Source: Earliella scabrosa
Lineage: Eukaryota; Basidiomycota; Agaricomycetes; Polyporales; Polyporaceae
Assembly: GCA_022605405.1 (NCBI GenBank)
Contig: JABYQQ010000032.1
Span: forward strand, 139,001 to 203,000
DNA length: 64,000 nucleotides
Reading direction: 5' to 3'
The notes below the pieces were generated by a model. The model worked only from the letters and a program-made list of their open reading frames with translations, was not told the DNA's origin and did not search any database. A program made the position numbers and the translations under genes. This document shows positions 10,351 to 21,617 of the stretch, in pieces. How positions within the stretch are numbered: position 1 is the first letter of the stretch; every line of letters starts with the position of its first letter.

Positions 10351-10518
10351 CTCACAGTGGGCCAAGTGAGCGAGCGACGACAAAACGGCGGCGGGACCAG
10401 ACTGTACGAGGCAGCGACAGCGATGCTGTTACCCGCCAAGCTGGGGACGAGGGGAAAGCGACTTAGAAGTGAGGCGAGGGGACTACGACGCAGTGGCAGC
10501 ACAACACAGACCTGAAGG

Positions 10519-10526
10519 CTTATATA
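10519..10526 (-). promoter_or_regulatory. TATA-like box upstream of the unknown gene
   Basis: On the minus strand this reads TATATAAG, preceded by CCAAT within 10 bp. It lies about 235 bp before the proposed ATG at 10285. The leader between them contains a likely intron ending just before that ATG. Confidence 0.4.
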
Positions 10527-12495
10527 TTGGTGCGCTCTAAGACGTTTCGTCGCCCGGGATCCGTTCGCCGTTCGCCCCATCGCTTGCTCGGTCTGTTCGG
10601 GGGATGGGAGACGGGATACGATCTGTCGTCTCCGATCAACGACGTCCGCGGGCACACGGCGAAAATTGAAAAGTGAGAGGCGGGACAGTTTCTCAACCGG
10701 CGGGTACCTTTCGGGGAAAGAGAGGAGGGATGGGAGACCCCGGGTCGCAATGATCGACGTGCACGAGACTTTCGTGAACTGTGGCAAAACGCGTCACGGT
10801 TTGCGATGGAGTCGGGTATCGCAGCCTCGTGTTGATACTCTCGCAGACCCTGCAGGTTCGTGCATGATGAGTGGTCACTGGTAATCACGAAGAACTCGAC
10901 CTGGACGATGGTTCCCAACGTCAGTCCCGACATACCGATTTCACTGGGATGTCACACGTGCCTGTGCTTCATTCGTATGCTGCAGTGGTATGGTGGCAAG
11001 GCCGTCGGCGAAGACGAGCAAGGTGGCAAGCGAATGAAGAGCTCCCCTACCTTCCTAGCCCGCTCGTGAAGCCTCCAAGAACCCTGAGGAGCTGCGCCGC
11101 CTTCAGAATCGGCAGTGTCAGCCCACCCACGCTCCCCATCGGCGAACGACTCACGTCGCGCTTCTCGAAGACCATAACCACAGGGTTGGGTCCAGTAGAG
11201 ACAGCCGAGCCGATTTGGACGCTCGCTCCGTCTCTCGGCAATGAATCCACGGCGCATTACGGAGGCACACCGCTGCGCACGACCATTCAGTGGCATCATC
11301 ACAAGTCCACCACTGGGAGTGCGTCCTACTTGCCAGTAGAAGAAGAGCCTATCTGCATGCGCGTTGAGCCAGGTTATATCAGCATGCGCGCAGCCCATCT
11401 GTATCTCAGAGCGAGCTCCGAACGCACCGCACATAAATCTTCTTCCGTAGCCTCACCGTCCCCATGATCCTGGCGGAAGCCATTGAGAGCCGACGAGGAA
11501 GCAGCAGCCGCATGCACCAGCCCTGGCCGCCGCCGCACTTCTCTCGCTCCAGTCGGTAGGTGCGGCTGGCTGCTGTTCTTCCTGACGTCCAGCGAGGTGC
11601 GACAATACCAATTGCGGAGCGCCGGGTGACAACGTCGAGGGTTGGGCCCCTGCAAGGCGGGGCAGGGCAGCTGTCGCGTACTGGGCCATGAGGCCCTTTC
11701 GGCATGTCCCAATGCAGAATTCATCGCGGACTCCAGGCCCCTCAGGTCCTACCGCATGGGCCCTCGGGGATGCGCGTGAAAGGCTGTAGTACCTGGGCAT
11801 ACTCTCGAGTAAACATTCTTATCATCGTGGTCGTGCAACACTGGATACGTACTGTATTGGATGGGATCTTCCGAGGTGCTTCATTGGCCCGGTGGCTTTG
11901 CACTGGCATATATCCTATGTCCACAAAAGCATGAGCATGAGCATTTGCCTACCGACGCACTGGTGGTAGAACTTCGTTAACGTTGGGCACGTTGAGCGTC
12001 TGGCGGCAAGACACAAGACGAGGATGGATACAAAGTCGTCCGCAGATGTTCACAGAACACTGACTTTACGACGTTCATCTATAGAGGAATGCGTTCAGAA
12101 AGTCTTGGTAGAGCCATCAGGAAAGATATCACAAAAATACGGAAGAGTCGTAAGTACCCGTGGTGCGTGCCAGTAACCGAACCTATCGCAAGGTGTATTG
12201 TATCTCTACGCAAGAGCTTCCCCGCCGCAGCTCCTGCCTCCCCCGGATCTCCCTCTAGCACCCCCACCTGCCAAGACTAACACTAACACAACAGATATTA
12301 CAGCAGCTCGTGGCGATGATACTTCTTCAGTCTCTGGCAACTGTCAACTGCAACGACTAGTTCAAAAGGTATCGGAGGGTAATAATGCAGAAAGAGCCCA
12401 AATGCGAGATATGGATGCGGGATATAATGGATACGTGATATGTACGGAGATGTGCGGTAAGATATGCGAGCGAGGGATTCCTGACGGAAGGTGGT
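10527..12495. other. Gene-poor intergenic stretch
   Basis: About 2 kb with only overlapping low-quality frames on both strands. I recognise no domain, RNA gene or repeat. Confidence 0.4.
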
Positions 12496-13912
12496 TCACG
12501 CAGAACCATTGAAGTACTCGAGCATCTTGAAGACGCCCCAGATGCAGCCGCCTGAGATGATGGGCAGCGTAAGATTATCATCCAGAGAGCCAACGTCTGC
12601 GGAGAGAAAGGGGAACACAATGTCAATTTGACACCCGCGTCAGGAACACTGCGCAAAATGACGCACCAAGGGCCTCAGCCACACCGGAGATCAAGCCACT
12701 TGCGACACCCAGGGTCGTCAGACCGACCCACCTGCCGAGCGGCAGGTCAACAGTGCTGATCCACTCTAAGCCTTGCTTGACCGCGTTAGCGACTACTTCG
12801 GGAAGCACTTCTTCCGCGACGGCGACAGTCTCCGGGGGAAGCTGGAACGTGAGCGAGTTGTCGCGGACCGGGTACATGACACCCCAGAAGCCAACAGCGA
12901 TTGCTGCGCCGGTGAGCGATCCGGCCAGGAAGCCCGCGAGAGACTTGCGCGGGGCAAGAGGAATGCGGAGGAAGGGAACAAAGGGGATGAGGGGGATGGA
13001 GCGAGGAAGAGGAGGAGTGTAGGCACCCCAGAGACGACCAATGGTAGAAGCTGCAGTGTCAGCCCAGGAGAGACTGCGGGAGTAGGGGTGAGACGGTGTT
13101 AGAGCCGAAAGGGATAAGACACGCACATGAGGATGGAGACGGTAGCGATGTCGAGAGGGTATAGGGAGAGGACGAAGATGACGCCAATGATGTACCAGAT
13201 GACTCCGTTCGTGCTTTTCTGCAGGAAGGATGCTCCGGTGAGCAATAGAAGGCAACAAACGCGAAAGAAGCACGCGCACTTTTTCGCTCTCGCGCATCAG
13301 GAAGCCCAGGACGCGCTCGAACAGCCACTCGAAGCGGCTAGAGTTGAGGCGGATGATGTCTGCGGGGACGATAACGAAGAGCGAAAGGCTGAGGGCGTAC
13401 ACAACGGTGCGCGGGTTGCCGTTGCTCGCCCACAGGTACCAAGTGAGGAAGCCTGAGGAGAGGTGGTGCGCGTGCGATAAGCACGAGCGCGGAAGTCAGG
13501 CGAGCATGGAAAATAGTGGCATACCGATGGACGAGTGCAACGTCTTGCGGGGGATCTCCCAGTCGACCTTCTGGCGAGGCTTTGCAACGCCATTGGGCTT
13601 GGTGGCGAGGCCGGAGGAGAGAGAAGCACTGGTCGTACGAGCCTTCTTTCTCTGGCGTAGAGGAGCGCCGTTGGCGGAGCCATTGGCAGAGGGGTGGTGA
13701 CTTGGTTGAGATTGTGGTGGCGGGCTGCGCGCAGGCGCGTCGGGGATCTCTACGCTCATCTGTCGTGGTTGGCTCTCTCGCCTGCGGAAGGAAGCTGAGG
13801 GGGAGCGGGCCTTGGGGGAGGATACAAAAGGGATTTTGGAGGAACGAAGGCCGATGCGGGCGCGGTCGTGTGGCAAGCCAAGCGTGAAAGCGTCGTTAGC
13901 AGGGAGAGTCAT
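12496..13912 (-). CDS. dgk1: CTP-dependent diacylglycerol kinase
   Basis: Five exons: 13525-13912, 13280-13452, 13127-13218, 12667-13073 and 12496-12596 (386 aa). The first exon codes for a disordered Ser/Arg/Pro-rich cytosolic tail ending in VDWEIPRKTLHSSIG, the usual entry to the catalytic membrane domain. The membrane part has repeated hydrophobic segments and the family motifs LSWADTAASTIGRLWG, RKSLAGFLAGSLTGA and ASGLISGVAEAL. In yeast this ER/nuclear-envelope enzyme makes phosphatidate from diacylglycerol with CTP and opposes the Pah1 phosphatase. The start is the first Met that gives a short tail; upstream in-frame Mets lie in promoter-like sequence. Dolichol kinase is a distant relative, but the short length and motif order favour Dgk1. 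Confidence 0.88.
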
Positions 13913-14821
13913 TATGCCGTCCAGAACATGAAACGGGGCGTGGTCGTCGCGGAGGATGACGGTGGAGCTGGGGCGGACGTCGAGGGGAGGAGGAAGGAGT
14001 CGGGGCCTCTCGCAAACAGCAGACGCGAGCAAGTGAACCGGATTCGGCCACTGCCGCGCCGGCCACCCCGCCACGTGGCTTCTGCCGACCACCCGCTTTC
14101 GCCCTCTTTCGTCTCCCTCGCATGCCAATGCTCTCTCTCGCCCTGCTCCCGCCACCGTTCGGCATTGATTTCGACCACCTGCGCTGTCTCCATCCCCGCC
14201 CGAGTCACCCCTATCACACGGCTCGCGACATACCGGGCCAACTGCCACACTACTCGCAGACTAATGCTGTAAACTAGCCAGCCCCAATGGCAGCAGCAAT
14301 TATCTCTGTCACCGTCACTGCCGCCGCCCCGATCGGGTCCATCTATTCAAGCCATGTCTGCCTTGCTCCTCCTCGGCACGGTCTTTGCAGATATCCGGCG
14401 TGCCAAGTCGTGCCAACGAGTTTGCGATGGTAGACTCCTTATCTCACCCAGGTGCTCTCGGCCATACTATCTGTCAATACTCGTCATTCCTCGAGACGTA
14501 CCCAACGTACACCCTACTCACGAGTAGCGTCGGTGGGACAGTTCCGGTGGAGTCATCCACGCAGACCCGGCATCCACCAGTTGTTGTAGTACTGCAGCGT
14601 CAATATACACCCATCTCTCAACTCCTTTCTCACCTACACGCGATAGCCTGCGATGAGAGATTCACGCGCTATAGTGGTACACATGGCTTGCGAGAATATA
14701 CACAAAATCAGCCGCGATTACATCCGTATACAATATCATATACCCGTATTCCATTACTTACAGATACACCCTCCGCCCTGCCCACAGCCCTCCTGCCATC
14801 GGGCTCAAGGCAGGGTCAGCC
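13913..14821. other. Intergenic stretch
   Basis: About 0.9 kb between the DGK1 start and the UBC2 stop, both on the minus strand. It should include the DGK1 promoter. I see no supported gene. Confidence 0.4.
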
Positions 14822-15506
14822 TCACTGCGCCTGCCCCGATCCAGTCGTGTCCTGGTCCATCGCCGCCTGCTCCTCGGGGTCCAGCCAGCTCTCTTCGACT
14901 GTCGCGCGTACCCTCCGTACGTACTCCTTCATGTTCTCTCGGTACAGCTGCGCCGCCTCCGCATTTGCGGGGCTGTTGGGATTCGGGTCGTGCAGCAGAC
15001 TCTGGATCGAAGTCAGGATGGCCGCGACGTCGTACGTGGGCGACCAGCGGTTCTGGAGGATGTCGAGACAGAGCTCTCCGTTCGCGTACACGTTCGGGTG
15101 GAACATGCGCGAGAGGAACTTGACCGTCGGCGGCTTGTTCGGGTACGACTCGTCGAATGTGAGCAGGAGTTTGAACGTGCCGTCCTCGAACGGCGTATCC
15201 GCTGCGAGAGGGCGAGGGCGAGAGCGCAGGTGAAATGGGGCAGGAATGGCAGACGACCAAACGGGGAATGTTAGCGCTATCCGCCACCGCGACAAAAGAC
15301 ACAACGGCGCGAGCTCACCTGGCCCAAAGATGACGGCGTTCCATAGCATGATGTTGTCGGGGCATGGGCTGCCCGAGATCCCGCCCGGAGGGTCGGTCGA
15401 CAGCCGCTTGAAGTCACGGATGAGGCGGCGACGGCAGTTGGTAGACTGTGTATCGCGGACGTCAGTCCCGACGCGTCCAAAGAGTGTTGAAGGACACACA
15501 TACCAT
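14822..15506 (-). CDS. ubc2: Ubiquitin-conjugating enzyme E2 (RAD6/UBC2)
   Basis: Three coding exons: 15504-15506 (only the ATG), 15319-15445 and 14822-15201, giving 169 aa. The reading [21 protein letters not shown]...[12 protein letters not shown] matches the Rad6 N-terminus. The active-site block [24 protein letters not shown] holds the catalytic Cys, and [19 protein letters not shown] is the canonical C-terminal helix region. It ends with an acidic/Gln tail ([17 protein letters not shown]), as in fungal Rad6 with its short acidic tail. It ubiquitinates PCNA and histone H2B with Rad18- or Bre1-type E3 partners in DNA-damage tolerance and transcription. The first coding exon is a lone ATG followed by GTATGT. 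Confidence 0.95.
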
Positions 15507-16378
15507 TTCTGAGCGTGGTTGGTGGGCGTGAAGGGGTCGTTAGAGAGAGCAGTAGGGCGTGGAGGGCGGAGAAGATGGTGGTCGAGGGAAAGAGAGAAAA
15601 GTGGCGCCTGTTTCTCAGCCTCAGGGGATCTTCTCTTCTCTACCTTTGTTCGCTCCGCCACGGCCTGAGCACGAAACACCCGCTCAGCTTCCTCTCTAGC
15701 TCCGCTCTATTGCCTGCTGTCATTCCTGCTTCTCTTGTCTCGGATCTTGCTCGTCGCCGTCGCTCACCTCGAACACGACCGCTCGTCCCTCACGTCATCA
15801 TCTTGCTCAGCAGAGTCCAGACGGTCTTCAGTCCATATTTGCCACCAGTTCGCTCCCTCATCCAGCGTTCCAATCTTCTCCGACACATGGCAGCTCATGG
15901 TGGTAGAACTACTAGGACAGCCTGTGGATGGCGGACCAGATGGCTGGCGTTCAAAACGTGCAGCAACCTCTGATCATCACTCATCCCTCTTGCGGCAGCG
16001 CGGCGTCCCCAAGTGCGCAAGCAGCTCTGATACTGGGAGCGTGCATCATCGACAGATCGATGGGAAGGGATGGAGCGATATCAAGCAGACGTAGGCGGGG
16101 GCATCGCGTGTTGAGGGCAAGGGCAAATCTGTGGTCAGTCTCCAACGAGCATGTCATTGTCTTCTACACCATCGTTGTATCGCAATCCCACATTGTTGGA
16201 CCCCGCAAGCCGGCGCCGTGTTCGACTCTGGAGTCGTCCTTCGTTTTACGGCGGCTACTCTGCTTTGCAGATCTCTCATGGATCGTGCTCGTAATCAGGT
16301 TGTTGTGCTATCGGAGTCACAGTGTACTGTCACTAGCAACCTTGACTCCTTTCACCTCGTTCCCAAGGTCGAGTGACC
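15507..16378. promoter_or_regulatory. Divergent UBC2 / HIS2 intergenic region
   Basis: About 870 bp with pyrimidine-rich runs, typical of fungal promoters. The frames present are short and unconvincing. It must carry the promoters of both genes. Confidence 0.4.
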
Positions 16379-17532
16379 ATGCCATACAGTCACCATTGCC
16401 ATTCTGGCCAGTTCTGCAAGCACGCCTCCGGAACACTCGAGGAGGTCGTACTCGAGGCGATTCGTCAAGGTTTCCAAACATACGGGCTCACAGAGCATGT
16501 CCCGCGCTATCGCTCTGACGATCTCTATCCCGAAGAGGTGATGCGTCTCCTTCTGCACACCGTCCTGCTCTGATATCCAGTATCCTCTGTCTAGGCTGGC
16601 TTGTCGCCCGACGATCTCCGGGCTCAGTTTGAGGCCTTTCTGGACGAAGCGCACCGTGTCAAGAAGCAGTATGCCGAGCAGATCACCATCCTCGTCGGGC
16701 TCGAGACGGAGTACATCACCGAAGCTGACCTCACCGGTCTTTCCTCCATCTTGAGCGACCACGGAGACCGGATCGAATATATCGTCGGTTCAATCCACCA
16801 TGTCGGAGGCATTCCAATCGACTTCGACCTCGCCACCTTCACCAAAGCGCTAAACGCATTCGCCAACTCGCCTCCTCCGGTACCACTTGCCTCAGACTCC
16901 GGTCCCCCAGGGCAAGTGACCGACACCGATGCGGACGCCCAGACGGCGGCGACGACAACGGCGTTCCTCTGCGCCTACTTGGACGCGCAATACACGCTCA
17001 TGCAACGCTTCCACCCAGAGATCATCGGCCACTTCGACCTCTGCCGGCTGTACACGCCCACGCTCCGGTTCGCCTCGTACCCCGCCGCGCTCGACCGCGT
17101 GCGGCGCAACGTGCGATACGCGGTCGAGTACGGGGCGCTCTTTGAGCTCAACGCCGCCGCGTTCCGAAAGGGGTGGGATGCTGCATATCCCGGAGAGGAC
17201 GTCGTCGAGGTATGCATGTTCCTTCTCGTTCTCGCTTGCGTTGAGCAGGGTGTTGATGTCTATGTGCGGACGTGCAGATCATACAGGCGGCGGGCGGCCG
17301 ATTCGCGCTATCGGACGACAGCCACGGGCCACATGCTGTTGGACTCAACTACGACCGCCTGTTGGAGTACACGCGTCGAATGGGGATCGAGGACGTGTGG
17401 GTGCTGGCATCTCCAGATGCTGACCCAGGCTCGAAGGGCGTCTTGAACGCAGGAGGGAGAAAGGTCGTGGCGCGGAAGGTGGAGGATCTGAGATGGCGCA
17501 AGTTTGGGCTACCTCTCGTCGAATCACAATGA
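16379..17532 (+). CDS. his2: Histidinol-phosphatase (PHP family)
   Basis: Three exons: 16379-16537, 16595-17209 and 17278-17532 (342 aa). The N-terminus MPYSHHCHSGQFCKHA supplies the HxH metal ligands. Further PHP ligands follow in LVGLETEYI, GSIHHVGG (about residue 124), EIIGHFDLCRLY and ALSDDSHGPHAVG near the C-terminus. The family hydrolyses L-histidinol phosphate, the penultimate step of histidine synthesis, with a trinuclear metal site. The length matches fungal His2. A low-complexity insert (SPPPVPLASDSGPPGQ followed by Asp/Ala/Thr) sits in the middle. The start is the first ATG and agrees with the conserved MPxSHHSHSGQ beginning of fungal homologues. Confidence 0.95.
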
Positions 17533-18190
17533 TTGCGTCCTTTTTTTCGCTTGAATTTGGCGCGATAGCATAGGGAGAGTGGATACCGCTCGCAAGTGCT
17601 GTCGATAGTTGCGTCGCTGCAGCAGGGTCGGTTGGCCTGAGCGCTCAGCGCGCTCGCAATGCTTGGGCGTCTGAGAGTGTCCTGCTCGCGTAGCGCGTAC
17701 GCTTCAAAATCTGTCTTCTCCTCGACCACTACAACTCCTTCGACATGCTCTGGCTTGCGTCTGAGACTTGCTCAAAAGGAACACGCGGCGTTCGGGAACT
17801 CGGCGACACTGGACGATCGTGGCCATCGGGATAGGCACAAGACTAGTACTTGAACGCTCTCCTGCCGGCGCGCACTGCGCCCCTACGCCGACGTCCGAAG
17901 CTTGGAGAAGCTGGCTATAGCCAAGTGCTACGTTTGAGTTGGTGGTACGGGTGGGTCACAGCTTGCTGGCAGGTGGCCCGGGGTCCATGCTGCTCGGCCT
18001 TCGGTCCATGTGGGTACTGCTCCTGTTCATGTGCCTGCGCAGACTACTGCCACTTATCTGATTGGCACCACACGATAGCCTAAGCTAAGACTACGAGCTT
18101 ATATCCCCGTTCTCCCTCTTCCGCCTCGCGCCCAAATCATTCTCCCATATAACCCCGCACTGCTACGCGCAGAGAATCAAGTCGACCGTA
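17533..18190. other. Intergenic stretch
   Basis: About 660 bp between two plus-strand genes. It holds the promoter of the downstream kinase gene, with an AT-rich CCATATAACC about 45 bp before its ATG. No gene is supported. Confidence 0.4.
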
Positions 18191-19327
18191 ATGTCCTACT
18201 ACCTCTGCGTCGATTGCGGGGGCTCCAAGACCGCCGCCGCCATCGCCGACAAGGACGGCAACATCGTCGGACGCGGCACCGGCGGACCCTCCAACTTCGC
18301 CTACCTCGGCCTCGACAACTTCCTCGAGGCCGTCACTACCACCGTCTCCGCCGCCCTTCGCTCTTTCCTTCCCCCCTCCGACAGCGACGACGCCGTCCTA
18401 CCACCTGCACCAGACAAGCCCCTCTTTGCCGCAGCCTGGTTCGGCGTGTCTGGCGTGGACAGCGCCGCGGCCATCGCCCGCATCGTCCCACCCCTCGCCG
18501 CCATCCTCGGTGTAACGCCCGTCGTCGCCAACGACACCCACCTCCTCGCCGCCCCGCTCGGCATGCACGACGACGTCTCCGCCGCCATCGGCTGCGTCTC
18601 CGGCACGGGCGGCATCGTCGTCAGCTTCCGCGACACTCCAAACGGGCTCCAGGAGCTCGGGCGCGTCGGAGGCTGGGGCTGGATCCTCGGCGACGAGGGC
18701 GGCGGGTACCACGTTGGCCGGGAGGCCGTGAGGCAGATCCTCTGGGACGCGGACTGCGCGAGCGTGCTGGGCAAGGAGGAGCGGGAGGCGCGGACGCGGA
18801 GCACGCTCAAGGACAAGGTGCTCGCTCACTTTGGCGTCGAAGACGTCTTCGAGCTCCTCACCGTCGTGCACTGGCCGGACCCGATGCCCGTCACCGCGCC
18901 GGGCGAGAAGGCGACGGAGGGCGAGCAGGGCGGAGAGGGAGCTGCGCCGGCGTACACGAAGATCGTGCGCGAGAAGCGGCTGTCGTCCCTCGCGCCGATG
19001 GTGTTTGCCTCGGCGTTCGACGAGGGGGACGCGCTCGCGCGCCGTGTGCTCGACATCACCACCAAGATCCTCGTCGACCAGCTGTGCGTCCTTCTCCGGC
19101 CCGAGGCGGACCCCAGTCCGAACGAGGAGGCGTACGCGGCGGGCAGGATCAAGGCGAGCGAGACGATCCTGTGCTTCGGCGGGAGCTTGGTCGGCGTGGA
19201 CGCGTACAGGAACATGATATTGGAGGAGCTCGAGAGGAGGGGGCACAAGATAAAAAGGTGGACGTTCGTGGAAGACGCGGCGGGCACTGGGGCCAAGAGT
19301 CTCGCTGCGCGTGCAAAGTCGGCGTAG
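18191..19327 (+). CDS. N-acetylglucosamine kinase-type protein (BadF/BadG ATPase fold)
   Basis: Single-exon gene, 378 aa. The N-terminal phosphate-1 loop reads VDCGGSKTAAAIAD (residues 7-20), followed by NIVGRGTGGPSN. WFGVSGVDS, VVANDTHLLAA and CVSGTGGIVVSF supply the sugar and phosphate-2 parts of the ASKHA fold. GRVGGWGWILGDEGGGYHVGREAV is a family hallmark, and FGGSLVGVD near the C-terminus contacts the nucleotide. Such kinases phosphorylate GlcNAc (from chitin turnover) or related sugars in the cytosol. Substrate identity cannot be settled from sequence alone. Lack of introns sets it apart from its neighbours. It lies convergent with the F-box gene downstream. Confidence 0.85.
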   Translation: MSYYLCVDCGGSKTAAAIADKDGNIVGRGTGGPSNFAYLGLDNFLEAVTTTVSAALRSFLPPSDSDDAVLPPAPDKPLFAAAWFGVSGVDSAAAIARIVPPLAAILGVTPVVANDTHLLAAPLGMHDDVSAAIGCVSGTGGIVVSFRDTPNGLQELGRVGGWGWILGDEGGGYHVGREAVRQILWDADCASVLGKEEREARTRSTLKDKVLAHFGVEDVFELLTVVHWPDPMPVTAPGEKATEGEQGGEGAAPAYTKIVREKRLSSLAPMVFASAFDEGDALARRVLDITTKILVDQLCVLLRPEADPSPNEEAYAAGRIKASETILCFGGSLVGVDAYRNMILEELERRGHKIKRWTFVEDAAGTGAKSLAARAKSA

Positions 19328-19728
19328 GCGGGCCAGGTCATGAAGGATGGAAGGTCAAGGAAGGAAATGTGTATGTATTCATAATATCATCTTGGGTTCA
19401 GGTTGGGCTCCTCTACGCGGCGTGCGGCCTCTCAGGCGTCATAACTCATGAACTGAGGTGCAGATTGACCTTCCTATGTATGCGAGCCTGCCCCTCGTCT
19501 TGGGCTGTTCTAAGGGAGGAGATTGGATATACAGAAGTTCAATAGTCCTCACCAGCACCTAGACTGCACCGTGGGGCTGCCGGTTACCGTCGCACCTTAC
19601 GTCTCGCCATGGAGCTAAGACGGACAAGCTCTCGATCGGTGCTCGGGGCAGGTCTCCTAGTAATGAGTACTCTGGTACAAAACAGCACCGCGGGATCAGA
19701 ATAATCATTCAGTCATGCTCCGAGTCAG
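19328..19728. other. Intergenic, convergent gene ends
   Basis: About 400 bp between the sugar-kinase stop and the F-box stop. A long plus-strand frame (18214-19545) runs into this stretch, but it is an Arg-rich shadow of the kinase gene. Confidence 0.45.
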
Positions 19729-20970
19729 CTAGCAGGTTTCAAATTTCACTCGTAGCTTCCCGTGCACAGCCGTCCTCGACATGAGACTCCCGATGAAGTC
19801 CTCAAGCTCGACTCGCTTCGCGACGCTCGGCTTGAGCGATGTCCGGACGACGAACGCGACGTCGTGGAGTCCGCTGTACGGCATCAGCGAGGCGTCGTTC
19901 TCCGCTTGGCCGTCCTTTCCCTGCGGGAACAAGACCCGATCCGCCTGCGCAAGCATCTCCGCGTGGACGATGGTGCTGACCAGTTCGGTCTCTGAGCGAA
20001 CCCGTTTCAGCTCTAGCTGGATGACCAGGCTGCAGAGGAGTGAAGGCGAAGGAAGGGAGGAGAGGACTATGGGGAGCGATCGCCAGTGTGCTGTCGATGG
20101 ATGATATTTGTGCATGAGGAGGGTGAGCGAAGTCAGGGCCGTATAACGCTCCATGGAGGACGCTTCAGCCGTATATCATCAGTCCATCTCTTCACGATGT
20201 CCAGACATACACGACGTACCTTTCAATAGTCGTACGGGTGTCACCAACGATCGCACGGATGGCCCAAACAGTGGAATCAGCGCTGCAGCTTGGTGCGCTG
20301 CGAACGGTATGTTGAGCACCTCCAAGGACTCCTGCGTCGGTGTCCCTGCAAGCCAGCGCAGAAGATCCAACGTCTTTTCGGGGAATGTCGGGGAAACATG
20401 TAGGGTCTCCAGCTTCGGTCGCTGGAGGAATAACTCGGGGGTCTGCTCCTCCTCGATCCCAGAGTCTTTGTTCCACGACACGGTGTGGGCATGGAGCGTC
20501 TTGAGGTGAGGAAGAGCGCCAATGAGCGCCTGGAGGTCGCGGAATCGTGGGTGGTGGGTCTCCGAGAGCGTGAGACTGGTGAGGGACGAGAAGCACGCAA
20601 GCGCCTCTGCCTTCATGCTCAGGAACTCGGTCCCGCGTGCACCGATCCCCCGGATCACGAGGCTTTGCAGACGAGGGGTGACGTCGGTGGATAGATGAGG
20701 CAGGAGGAGGCTGTCGAGCACCTCGGCCTCAGCGGCGTTGAACATGTCCATCTGCCAGGATATTTGCAGCTCCTTGACGAATCGGCGGCAGGGCCCCAAT
20801 TCCGGGCGGCTGAGGCGACGGAAGTCGAGGACCGAGAATAAGAGCGGTTTGGAGATGGTGTCAAGAACGAAACAAGTAAGTGAGAGGTTGGTGAGCGCTC
20901 GAACATCGTTGTGGAGGTAGGCGGCGATGTGCTCGAGGAGCTCGTAAGGCAGCTGCTTGTGGTGTGTCAT
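19729..20970 (-). CDS. F-box protein (fast-evolving basidiomycete family)
   Basis: Two exons, 20220-20970 and 19729-20162, joined across a 57-nt phase-1 intron (394 aa). The N-terminus QLPYELLEHIAAYLHNDVRALTNLSLTCFVL is an F-box-like helix set. The middle has degenerate leucine-rich strands (LQSLVIRG, LTSLTLSETH, LKTLHAHTV). The block FGPSVRSLVTPVRLLK precedes the intron. F-box proteins recruit substrates to SCF ubiquitin ligases; the substrate here is unknown. A second copy of the same architecture starts at 22945 on the same strand, and a third, damaged copy lies at 31.1 kb. Confidence 0.82.
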
Positions 20971-21617
20971 TCTATGTAGGTCGACGACTGGATGTTGACA
21001 ATGGATCCTCGCGGAGACTCGGGGAGGGCTGGATCAAGGGAAGTTGCGAGTCCCTAGCAAGATGTGGAGAGAGCGACCTATATATGATATCAATCAGCGG
21101 GGGCACATCACACGTTGCAATGGAAGAACTCCATACGACAGATGGCGACGACATGAGACGCCTACCGGATTCACTACGTCCGAGACAGGCGGGATCAACA
21201 GCGCATCTAGTATCTACACTGTCGGTATAGCGGAGTTCAGTATTGACGCTGAGAACATATGCCTGCAAGCAGAAGAACGCGCGCGATACAGGGGCGCGTG
21301 CACCGTTTCTGCTAGCTCTTGGCGTGTAACATGCAGAATGAGGTGCAGTGTCTGACTTGCCTTCGAACCGAGACATGTAACCTTCACCCTGCCACGCAAC
21401 ACAGATTCCCGACCATCGCCCGAGCTTCTAGTTGTCTCTTCCAACCTAGGGCATACGAACCACATTCCCGAGAAAGAAGACGAAAAGGCATCTGCATGTG
21501 TGAGGATTACAGCACACCACGCTTCATACTGATGATGGTGTCGTAAAACTGCCATACACGCCACGGGCGGTCAGTCCTAGAACGGCCGACAGAAGGAGCG
21601 AAGCTCCTTCGGACGCA
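20971..21617. other. Intergenic stretch between tandem F-box genes
   Basis: About 650 bp, AT-richer than the flanking genes. It holds the promoter of the downstream F-box gene and no supported coding sequence. Confidence 0.4.

Noticed and set aside
10871..11467. 198-codon plus-strand frame
   Set aside because: No family features, and competing frames on the other strand are equally long.
18214..19545. 443-codon plus-strand frame overlapping the sugar kinase
   Set aside because: Arg-rich composition typical of an alternate frame of a GC-rich gene; the kinase frame carries all the motifs.
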